A stretch of DNA of 10,768 nt from Clostridia bacterium. GTDB taxonomy: Bacteria; Bacillota; Clostridia; Oscillospirales; Acutalibacteraceae. Of the stretch, positions 5,440 through 10,768 are shown one piece after another. The notes beneath the pieces are model-generated. The model did not search any database, had not been told where the DNA came from, and worked only from the letters and a program-made list of their open reading frames with translations. Made by a program: the position numbers and the translations under genes. The stretch covers positions 1-10,768 of the forward strand of contig JAFRKM010000017.1 of NCBI GenBank assembly GCA_017431755.1, read 5' to 3'. Position 1 is the first letter of the stretch, and the number at the start of each line of letters is the position of its first letter.

Positions 5440-6690
5440 TTATCTTGAAGCTGCGAAAGCGAAGAAAGGTTCTTCGTCTGCGGCCATTATTGTTGTTACA
5501 AAATATCTTATGTCGTCCATTGCGTGGTCGTTTTCTTTTACTGGTGTGTCTTTGTTTGCAGTGTCGTTCCATCTGTAAAGCGAAAATTCTCTTATAGAAT
5601 TTACGCAATTTTTACATATTTTTATATCACCTCTTTTCAAAGCCGTAGAAACTTCCCTTATGCCGTCAACAACATTATTTTTTGCTGGAATTACGTTATA
5701 TTTTCCGTACCTTTTAATAAGTGTTATAAAACTTGCAGCAGAGGGATCTACGGTTATTGAACTTATGTGCCTGTTGCCGATTAGTTTGCAAAGATGCATG
5801 TAGTGTTCTTCGTCTGTTCTAGTATCACCTTCTTTTCTGGAATCATAGTAGTATTCATCAATTCTGTACCAAATGCCGTCTGATTCTCCCCAAAGTCCGC
5901 AAGAAGTAGGATTTACTATGCCGTAATCGCAAGAAATTGCATATTTTGAGAAATTTTCTTTTGGTACATCGCAAAAAGCTGTTGATTCAGTCATGTAGGG
6001 GTAGATTAAACCTTCTACAGCAACCCATTTCCCTTCTATGAATCTTTGGTAAAAGGTTCCACTGTAAAGCCGTTTGTAGCGTTCTTTTAGCGAGCTTGAA
6101 AGTGAAGGATTATCATCCATTGTGAAATGCAAATAAAAAGCTCTTCGGCTTTTAGCTTTTAAAATCCATTCTTTATAAAACCAATGCCCCGGGTATTCGG
6201 GATTGCAGTTAAACCAAAATTTAGATCCGGCAACAGAACATCTGGCTAAAGCTTGATCAACAAAAGAACGGGGCATAAGCGCAACTTCATCAAAAAGCAC
6301 TCCAGAAAGAGTTATACCTTGAATCAAAGAAGCGGAGGATTCATCTTTTCCACCAAATAAATAGATTAGATTTGTCCGGCCTTGATAGTTAATTTCCAGC
6401 ATATTTTCAGAAAATTTTTGTTTGCAGTTAAACCCCAAACTTTTAAGGACAGGAAGTATAGGCGTAATTACGTTTCTTTTAAGAGAGCGAATTGTTTTTC
6501 CGCACATTGCAAAAGCTGAACCGTTGAATTTATAAAAAGCCCATAATATAAACGAAAGTGACATACAAATGGTTTTCCCGCTTCTGATAGAGCCGTCACA
6601 AATTATTGCGTCATAATTTTCGTAATTTGATCCTTTGGCCCACCAAGAAAGAACAATAATTTGTTTTTTAGAAAAGGCTTTTAGTTTCAT
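5440..6690 (-). CDS. terL: Phage terminase large subunit (PBSX-type ATPase and nuclease)
   Basis: This 416-residue protein is the motor that cuts concatemeric DNA and pumps it through the portal. The ATPase domain has the Walker A-type GSIRSGKT (33-40), Walker B VLFDEVALM (131-139) and coupling-motif region FWFNCNPEYPGHW (158-170). The nuclease domain has the expected acidic residues: D255 in ISCDYGIVNPTS, D315 in ITVDPSAAS, and D388 and D392/393 in NDHAMDDIRYFV. Length is normal and all motifs are intact, so it looks functional. Its ATG directly follows the TAA of terS, with GGAGG inside the end of terS, indicating coupled translation. Confidence 0.93.
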   Translation of the reverse strand: MKLKAFSKKQIIVLSWWAKGSNYENYDAIICDGSIRSGKTICMSLSFILWAFYKFNGSAFAMCGKTIRSLKRNVITPILPVLKSLGFNCKQKFSENMLEINYQGRTNLIYLFGGKDESSASLIQGITLSGVLFDEVALMPRSFVDQALARCSVAGSKFWFNCNPEYPGHWFYKEWILKAKSRRAFYLHFTMDDNPSLSSSLKERYKRLYSGTFYQRFIEGKWVAVEGLIYPYMTESTAFCDVPKENFSKYAISCDYGIVNPTSCGLWGESDGIWYRIDEYYYDSRKEGDTRTDEEHYMHLCKLIGNRHISSITVDPSAASFITLIKRYGKYNVIPAKNNVVDGIREVSTALKRGDIKICKNCVNSIREFSLYRWNDTANKDTPVKENDHAMDDIRYFVTTIMAADEEPFFAFAASR

Positions 6691-7191
6691 TTATGCCTCC
6701 TTGGGCGGTTCCGCATTCCCAAGTTTTTTTAGGCCTTGCTCTAATGCATAGTAAAAAGGATCTTTGTCGTTTTTTTCGTTTGTGTCGATTTCTTCAAGTT
6801 TTTCAAGTGCACGAAGTCTGTCAAAAAATTTAATTTCCATAGCGCCTTCTTTTGGCTTTTTTATTTCGGCGATATTAAATAAATCCATTTTTTCTAGGTC
6901 TTTGTAAGAAATATTTTCGCAAAACAAAAGTTTAATTGAGTCGCAAATATTTCCAAAAGCAAGTCTTTCGTATCCGCTGGTAGCTTTGTACATTAAATTT
7001 CTTTTTTTCTCTGTATAAATTTCTTCGATTTTTTTTGCAATTTTGCTGCTTTCCAAAAGTTTAATTGCTTTTGCTCGGACATTATTTTTGTATCCTGCAA
7101 GTTTTGCGGCTTCAAAAGCGCTTCCTGTTTCGATATAGTGGTAGCAAAATGAAAGTTCTTTCTTTTTTAATATTTTTTCTGAATTTGCCAT
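6691..7191 (-). CDS. terS: Phage terminase small subunit
   Basis: This 166-residue protein recognises the packaging site and hands DNA to the large subunit. The N-terminal helix-turn-helix region reads KELSFCYHYIETGSAFEAAKLAGYK (split here as KELSFCYHYIETGS and AFEAAKLAGYK), the usual 'F...Y...G.A..AA..AGY' pattern of Terminase_2 proteins, followed by AIKLLESSKIAKKIEEIY. A C-terminal oligomerisation and TerL-contact segment holds AEIKKPKEGAMEIKFFDRLRA. The ATG has AAAGGAGG nine bases upstream. It is the first gene of the head module; no good promoter was recognised in the AT-rich stretch before it, only a small inverted repeat at 7249-7266. Confidence 0.9.
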   Translation of the reverse strand: MANSEKILKKKELSFCYHYIETGSAFEAAKLAGYKNNVRAKAIKLLESSKIAKKIEEIYTEKKRNLMYKATSGYERLAFGNICDSIKLLFCENISYKDLEKMDLFNIAEIKKPKEGAMEIKFFDRLRALEKLEEIDTNEKNDKDPFYYALEQGLKKLGNAEPPKEA

Positions 7192-7248
7192 TTTTTATTT
7201 CCTCCTTTAAATTTTCTTTTACGTAATTCATTAAAAAATACCGTGTTT

Positions 7249-7266
7249 TTGCATATATAAATGCAA
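7249..7266. repeat. Short inverted repeat upstream of the head module
   Basis: TTGCAT and ATGCAA flank a 6-base ATATAA core, between the terminator at 7292-7330 and terS. It lies where a promoter or operator for the module would be expected, and the TA-rich centre could contain a -10 box. It may equally be a chance repeat in AT-rich DNA. Confidence 0.35.
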
Positions 7267-7291
7267 CAAATAAAAATTTTAAAAATAAATT

Positions 7292-7330
7292 AAAGAACTT
7301 TCTGATTTTATTTTCAGAAAGCTCTTTTTT
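7292..7330 (-). terminator. Strong, probably bidirectional intrinsic terminator
   Basis: AAAGAACTTTCTGA (7292-7305) pairs with TCAGAAAGCTCTTT (7314-7327) over 14 bp with one non-Watson-Crick position (a G.U pair in minus-strand RNA) and an 8-base loop. In the minus direction, TTCTTTAATTT follows and ends transcription of the YtxH-like gene. On the plus strand a run of six T follows. It insulates the head module from its upstream neighbour. Confidence 0.8.
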
Positions 7331-7358
7331 ACAAAGTGAAAGTTATTTAATTTACAGA

Positions 7359-7589
7359 TTAATTATTATTTACGGCGTTTGTTATTTTTGACCCAATGTT
7401 TTTTGTTACTTCTTCTGCACCTTTAATCATTTTTTTTGCTTTGCACTGAAGCCATCTGTCGTGGTCAAAAAAGTACATTATAACCATTCCTGCTGCACTG
7501 CCGATTATTATTCCTGCCATAATTAATTTAATTGTACCGCATATTTTGTGGCAAATGCAGTCCCTGTGTTCGTTAGAACAGTTGCACAT
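7359..7589 (-). CDS. Small YtxH-like membrane protein with a cysteine-rich N-terminus
   Basis: This 76-residue protein has one predicted membrane segment at about residues 20-41 (IKLIMAGIIIGSAAGMVIMYFF), followed by a basic amphipathic helix (AKKMIKGAEEVTKNIGSKI). The GIIIGSAAG start and the downstream helix are typical of YtxH-like proteins of Bacillota, whose function is not well defined. The N-terminal 17 residues are unusual: MCNCSNEHRDCICHKIC holds five cysteines and two histidines, which could bind a metal or form disulfides. The ATG has AAAGGGG upstream. It is a single-gene unit ended by the terminator at 7292-7330 and is divergent from yunB; it is not part of the phage module. Confidence 0.75.
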   Translation of the reverse strand: MCNCSNEHRDCICHKICGTIKLIMAGIIIGSAAGMVIMYFFDHDRWLQCKAKKMIKGAEEVTKNIGSKITNAVNNN

Positions 7590-7615
7590 TTTAAAAACCC
7601 CTTTCTTTATTTAAT

Positions 7616-7637
7616 CAAGATACTTTAAATTATCTTG
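7616..7637. repeat. Inverted repeat in the divergent intergenic region between the YtxH-like gene and yunB
   Basis: CAAGATA and TATCTTG are perfect 7-base arms around an 8-base CTTTAAAT spacer. It sits 27 bases before the start codon of the YtxH-like gene, so it may form a leader hairpin or serve as an operator for that gene. No family of site is recognised. Confidence 0.4.
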
Positions 7638-7673
7638 TACTATATTAATTCCCATATTTTTAAAAATAATATC

Positions 7674-7682
7674 TGGTATAAT
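7674..7682 (+). promoter_or_regulatory. Extended -10 promoter candidate for yunB
   Basis: TGG-TATAAT is a full extended -10 element, with no convincing -35 box. It would give a leader of about 80 bases before the yunB start. In Bacillus subtilis yunB is read by sporulation sigma-E; no good sigma-E promoter was recognised here, so the actual control of this gene is open. Confidence 0.45.
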
Positions 7683-7768
7683 TTACTTTTTATAAAATCA
7701 CGTTTTTGAAAAATAAGTATATTTTAATATAAAGAGTTTTGCAGAGTTTTGGTGGAGGAGGCCGAAAA

Positions 7769-8428
7769 TTGAATAAATTTATTATAAAGAAAAGAAGGCG
7801 AAAAATAATTTGTTTTCTTTTTATTTTTTTAATTATTTTATTTTTTTTGAGTTTTAAATTTAGACCCGTTGCAAAAAGTATTGCCAGAAACAAAGCGAAA
7901 ATTATTGTTTCGGAAATTATAAATAATTCCATTATGGAAGAAATAAATAAAAGCCCCGATTTTTACAACGGTATTGTAAAATCAGAAAATCAAGGAGAAA
8001 ACTTTACAAAGGAGCTGCACTTTGATGCTTTAAAAATTAATATGATTAAATCTTCACTTGCATCTGCTATTCAGAAAAAATTTATAGAATTTAAAGAAAA
8101 AAATTTTTGGATTTCTCTTGGAACGCTCAGCGGTTTTGAAATTGTTAACGAAAAAGGGCCCAAGGTCCCAATGAAAATTTCTGCTTCTGGAAGTGTTTTT
8201 ACTGATTTTAAAAGTGATTTTTCTACTTCTGGAATAAATCAAACGATTTATCAGATGTATGTAAACGTTAAATGCAAAATTAGCGTTATGATGCCTGGCT
8301 GTTCTTGTTCAGAAGAAGTAAATACAGATGTTCTTATTTCACAGGTTGTTATTGTGGGTACTGTACCGCGGGTTTTCGCGGGGAGTGGCAGTGAAATTTG
8401 CAGATTTTCAGATGAATGCAAAAATTGA
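7769..8428 (+). CDS. yunB: Sporulation protein YunB
   Basis: The likely start is TTG at 7769, eight bases after GGTGGAGGAGG; the in-frame ATG at 7739 would translate the ribosome binding site itself as Gly-Gly-Gly-Gly. The resulting 219-residue protein has a basic N-terminus (KKRRRK), a membrane segment at about 13-30, then the YunB pattern FRPVAKSIARNKAKIIVSEIIN, and a soluble domain with FWISLGTLSGFEIVNEKGP and VTIVGTVPRVF-like sequence (here VVIVGTVPRVF). YunB is a membrane-anchored sporulation protein of spore-forming Bacillota required for normal spore formation, with unknown biochemistry. Several cysteines near the C-terminus (PGCSCSEEV, EICRFSDEC) are notable. Identification is good. 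Confidence 0.85.
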   Translation: MNKFIIKKRRRKIICFLFIFLIILFFLSFKFRPVAKSIARNKAKIIVSEIINNSIMEEINKSPDFYNGIVKSENQGENFTKELHFDALKINMIKSSLASAIQKKFIEFKEKNFWISLGTLSGFEIVNEKGPKVPMKISASGSVFTDFKSDFSTSGINQTIYQMYVNVKCKISVMMPGCSCSEEVNTDVLISQVVIVGTVPRVFAGSGSEICRFSDECKN

Positions 8429-8454
8429 TTTTTGCGGTGCGTATTTGTTTTTTC

Positions 8455-8484
8455 TTGACATATTAAATTAGTTTTTTGTATAAT
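8455..8484 (+). promoter_or_regulatory. Sigma-A promoter for greA-lysS
   Basis: A perfect TTGACA (8455-8460) and a perfect TATAAT (8479-8484) are 18 bases apart. The predicted start near 8491 gives a leader of about 88 bases holding the hairpin at 8523-8547. This is the strongest promoter-like sequence in the window and fits housekeeping expression of greA and lysS. It lies only 26 bases after the yunB stop. Confidence 0.85.
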
Positions 8485-8522
8485 CATATTTGAAACTTAA
8501 TTTACTAAGTATATATAAAATC

Positions 8523-8547
8523 CCCTCCGGAAAAGTACTCCGGAGGG
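8523..8547 (+). promoter_or_regulatory. GC-rich hairpin in the greA leader
   Basis: CCCTCCGGA (8523-8531) and TCCGGAGGG (8539-8547) form a perfect 9-bp stem with a 7-base loop, between the greA promoter and its ribosome binding site (GGAG at 8566-8569). No T run follows, so it is a poor terminator. The left arm resembles the anti-ribosome-binding-site CCTCC and the right arm GGAGG, so alternative pairing with the ribosome binding site is possible. It may act as an RNA-stability or pausing element in the leader; this is inferred. Confidence 0.55.
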
Positions 8548-8578
8548 TGTGTATATTAATTTAATGGAGTGATTTTAC

Positions 8579-9052
8579 ATGGAAAAACAGATAGTACTTA
8601 CTGCAGAAGGTCTTAAAAATTTAGAGAAAGAACTGGAAAATTTAAAAGTTGTTCGCAGAAAAGAAGTTGCAGAAAAAATCAAAGTAGCGCTTTCTTTTGG
8701 TGACCTTTCGGAAAACAGTGAATACGATGAAGCAAAAAACGAGCAAGCAATTATAGAAGCAAGAATAATTGAAATTGAATCGATGCTTAAAAATGTGAAA
8801 GTTATAGACGAAAAAGATATCAGTACAGATAAAGTTCACGTGGGTTCAAAAATCAAATTAAAAGATATGAAATATGATGAAACGGTTGAATACAAAATAG
8901 TAGGTTCCAGCGAAGCAGACCCAAGAGAAGGTAGAATTTCAGATGAATCTCCTGTTGGTGAGGCGCTTATTGGCCACAAAAAAGGTCAAACGGTTAAAGT
9001 AAATACACCTAGCGGTGTTATTAAATATAAAATACTTGAAATTTTTAAATAG
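8579..9052 (+). CDS. greA: Transcription elongation factor GreA
   Basis: This 157-residue protein has the normal GreA length. It inserts its coiled coil into the secondary channel of RNA polymerase and stimulates cleavage of backtracked RNA. The N-terminal coiled coil spans about residues 10-75, with the tip motif FGDLSENSEYDEAK carrying the conserved acidic residues D42 and E45. The C-terminal FKBP-like domain contains VEYKIVGSSEADP, ISDESPVGEALIGHKKG and the ending YKILEIFK. GGAG is nine bases before the ATG. It is the first gene of a greA-lysS operon, a pair often found together in Bacillota. Confidence 0.97.
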   Translation: MEKQIVLTAEGLKNLEKELENLKVVRRKEVAEKIKVALSFGDLSENSEYDEAKNEQAIIEARIIEIESMLKNVKVIDEKDISTDKVHVGSKIKLKDMKYDETVEYKIVGSSEADPREGRISDESPVGEALIGHKKGQTVKVNTPSGVIKYKILEIFK

Positions 9053-9084
9053 TAATTAAAAGTTTAAAAGAGAGGTAAAAACAT

Positions 9085-10593
9085 ATGGCAGAAAATTTGG
9101 ACGCCGAGAATAAAATTATAAATTCTGAAGAAGATTTAAATGCAATGATGAAAATAAGGCGTGAAAAATTTGAATCGTTAAAGAAAAAAGGACAAAATCC
9201 ATTTGAAATTACAACTTATGATTGCACAGAAAATTCTGAACAGATAAAATCAAATTTTGAAGAGTTTGAAGGTAAAGATGTTTCCATAGCGGGAAGAATA
9301 ATTAGCCGCAGGGATATGGGTAAAGCATCTTTTATGGATATTTTGGATGCTAAAGGCAAAATACAAGTGTACCTTAAAATTGATGATGTCGGAGAAGAAA
9401 TTTATAATAATATGTCCTTGTGGGATATAGGAGATATAGTTGGTATAAAGGGCTATGTTTTTAAAACAAGAAGGGGCGAAATTTCCGTACATACAAAAGA
9501 AATTAAACTTCTTTCTAAATCTTTTTTGCCGCTTCCTGAAAAATTCCATGGCCTTAAAGATACCGATACAAGGTACCGCCAAAGATATCTTGATCTTATA
9601 TCTTCGCCGGAAATAAAAGATACGTTTATAAAAAGAAGCAAAATTATAAAAGAAATAAGAAATTACCTTGATAATCTTGGTTTTATTGAGGTGGAAACAC
9701 CTATACTTAACGTAATCCCCTGGTGGGCAGCCGCTAAACCTTTTATAACTCATCATAATACTTTGGATATGGATCTTTACTTAAGAATTGCTCCGGAGCT
9801 TTATTTAAAAAGGTTAATAGTAGGCGGAATGGATAAAGTTTATGAAATGGGTCGTCTTTTTAGACACGAAGGTATGTCCACCCGCCATAATCCGGAATTT
9901 ACAAGCATAGAACTTTATAAAGCTTATGCTGATTATAAAGACATGATGGATATTACTGAAAATATAGTCAGAAAATGTTCGCAAGCGGCTAATGGAACAG
10001 ATGTTATAGAATATCAAGGTGAAAAAATCGACCTTTCCAAACCTTTTGAGCGTATGACAATGCTTGATGCTGTAAAAAAATATACTGGTGAAGATTTTTT
10101 GAGCTATAAAGGTGATATAAATAAAACTACCGAAGTAGCCAAAAAATTAGGTGTAGATGTTAAACCGACAGATACATGGGGTGACATTTTAAATAGAGTT
10201 TTTGAAGAAAGAGTTGAGGAACATTTGGTTCAGCCGACGTTTATATGTGATTATCCTGTGGAAGTTTCGCCGCTTACCAAAAGAAAAGCGGATGCACCGT
10301 ATTTGGTGGAGCGCTTTGAGTTTTTCGTTACAAGACGTGAACTTGCAAATGCATATTCAGAGCTTAATGACCCAATAGATCAGCGCAAGAGATTTGAACA
10401 TCAAATGAAGCTAAGAGATGCCGGCGATGACGAAGCAAATTTAATTGACGAAGATTTTATAACAGCTTTGGAACATGGTATGCCTCCAACAGGTGGTTTG
10501 GGCATTGGAATTGATAGACTTGTAATGCTGCTTACTGATAGCGCATCAATCAGAGATGTAATTATTTTCCCAACGATGAAGCCGTTGGCTTAA
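9085..10593 (+). CDS. lysS: Lysyl-tRNA synthetase, class II
   Basis: This 502-residue protein charges tRNA-Lys with lysine. An OB-fold anticodon-binding domain covers about residues 65-165 (VSIAGRIISRRDMGKASFMD), followed by the class II catalytic core. Motif 1 lies around FIEVETPILNVIP, motif 2 around RLFRHEGMSTRHNPEFTSIE, and motif 3 is GGLGIGIDRLVMLLTDS; the ELNDPIDQRKRF block is also present. AGAGG precedes the ATG, 32 bases after greA. One anomaly: residues 213-214 are Trp-Trp where LysS enzymes have Gly-Gly (IPGGAAA), explained by compensating single-base shifts in neighbouring C and G runs. Otherwise the enzyme looks complete. Confidence 0.97.
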   Translation: MAENLDAENKIINSEEDLNAMMKIRREKFESLKKKGQNPFEITTYDCTENSEQIKSNFEEFEGKDVSIAGRIISRRDMGKASFMDILDAKGKIQVYLKIDDVGEEIYNNMSLWDIGDIVGIKGYVFKTRRGEISVHTKEIKLLSKSFLPLPEKFHGLKDTDTRYRQRYLDLISSPEIKDTFIKRSKIIKEIRNYLDNLGFIEVETPILNVIPWWAAAKPFITHHNTLDMDLYLRIAPELYLKRLIVGGMDKVYEMGRLFRHEGMSTRHNPEFTSIELYKAYADYKDMMDITENIVRKCSQAANGTDVIEYQGEKIDLSKPFERMTMLDAVKKYTGEDFLSYKGDINKTTEVAKKLGVDVKPTDTWGDILNRVFEERVEEHLVQPTFICDYPVEVSPLTKRKADAPYLVERFEFFVTRRELANAYSELNDPIDQRKRFEHQMKLRDAGDDEANLIDEDFITALEHGMPPTGGLGIGIDRLVMLLTDSASIRDVIIFPTMKPLA

Positions 10594-10607
10594 AGGAGAA
10601 AATTTGG

Positions 10608-10768
10608 ATGATTAGTTATGGATTAAATAATAAAGTAGCCATAATTACGGGGGCAAATAACCCTCAGGGAATTGGAGCAACAACTGCCTCTGCTTTTGCT
10701 CGTGAGGGTGCAAAGGTTGTTTTGGTGTACAAAAAAATACGCAGACAGTTTGATGAGAATAATACTGA
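10608..10768 (+). CDS. SDR-family oxidoreductase, N-terminal part (cut by window edge)
   Basis: The 53 visible codons open with MISYGLNNKVAIITGANNPQ and continue GIGATTASAFAREGAKVVL, the Rossmann beta-alpha-beta of a short-chain dehydrogenase. The glycine-rich NAD(P)-binding loop is TG-ANNPQ-GIG, two residues longer than the common TGxxxGIG, as in a subset of SDRs. Substrate and the catalytic Ser-Tyr-Lys lie beyond the edge. The ATG has AAAGGAG upstream (10592-10598) and begins 14 bases after the lysS stop, so it is probably read with greA-lysS. Confidence 0.85.
   Translation, partial: MISYGLNNKVAIITGANNPQGIGATTASAFAREGAKVVLVYKKIRRQFDENNT

Larger units (their letters stand above)
920..7191 (-). 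mobile_element. Phage head and DNA-packaging module without tail genes
   Basis: Eight co-oriented genes in the canonical order of siphovirus and myovirus head clusters: TerS, TerL, portal, protease plus scaffold, major capsid, head-tail adaptor, head closure and one further small gene. Spacing is very tight (TAA directly followed by ATG, an ATGA overlap, a 5-base gap), which indicates one operon. The block begins downstream of a strong terminator and ends six bases before the rimP -35 box. No integrase, repressor, replication, tail, lysis or attachment-site sequence is visible, and bacterial core genes lie on both sides. It is therefore either a domesticated or parasitic head cassette or a reduced prophage remnant. 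Confidence 0.85.

Noticed and set aside
915..7291. Attachment-site direct repeats, terminal inverted repeats or target duplications around the head module
   Set aside because: No matching repeats were found by eye at the two boundaries, and no integrase or tRNA gene is present.
7690..7932. Minus-strand hydrophobic open frame antisense to the start of yunB
   Set aside because: It mirrors the yunB membrane segment and leader, lacks a ribosome binding site, and yunB is well supported by family similarity.
8491..9084. T-box or other riboswitch controlling lysS
   Set aside because: The greA-lysS gap is only 32 bases, and the greA leader has a single short stem without T-box landmarks.
9250..9756. 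Long minus-strand open frame antisense to lysS
   Set aside because: The composition is an antisense shadow (Phe, Tyr, Ile, Lys) of a secure essential gene, with no ribosome binding site or recognisable motif.
1..10768. CRISPR array, tRNA or rRNA gene
   Set aside because: No regularly spaced repeats and no cloverleaf or rRNA-like segment were seen on either strand.

Overview
The window is AT-rich chromosomal DNA from a member of the Bacillota, most likely a spore-forming clostridium. The evidence is a YunB-type sporulation gene, strong AGGAGG ribosome binding sites, TTG and GTG starts, and the firmicute-style pairs rimP-nusA and greA-lysS. Genus and species cannot be read from it.

Layout. 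From 1 to 914 on the minus strand lies the rimP-nusA operon, with its own promoter and a leader hairpin; nusA runs off the left edge. From 920 to 7191, also on the minus strand and directly upstream of that promoter, is a compact tailed-phage head and packaging module. In transcription order it encodes small terminase, large terminase, portal, prohead protease with a nested scaffold, major capsid protein, head-tail adaptor, head-closure protein and a last small protein of uncertain role. Gene spacing is tight, with ATGA overlaps and stop/start abutments. A strong hairpin terminator at 7292-7330 separates the module from a small YtxH-like membrane protein gene. On the plus strand follow yunB, then greA-lysS behind a near-consensus promoter, then the start of an SDR oxidoreductase gene cut by the right edge.

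What stands out. The phage block seems able to encode DNA packaging and an empty head, but no tail tube, tape measure, baseplate, lysis, integrase or regulator gene is visible. Core genes lie on both sides, so the missing parts are not just beyond the window. Terminase catalytic motifs are intact. The portal gene, however, has an in-frame TAA between a well-placed upstream GTG start with a strong ribosome binding site and the long open frame. The block may be a domesticated or tail-borrowing head cassette, or a remnant that has begun to decay.

Two further points: the protease gene carries an internal, perfectly spaced ribosome binding site for an in-frame scaffold protein, and lysS shows a two-residue anomaly (Trp-Trp in place of a nearly invariant Gly-Gly) that is explained by two compensating one-base shifts.
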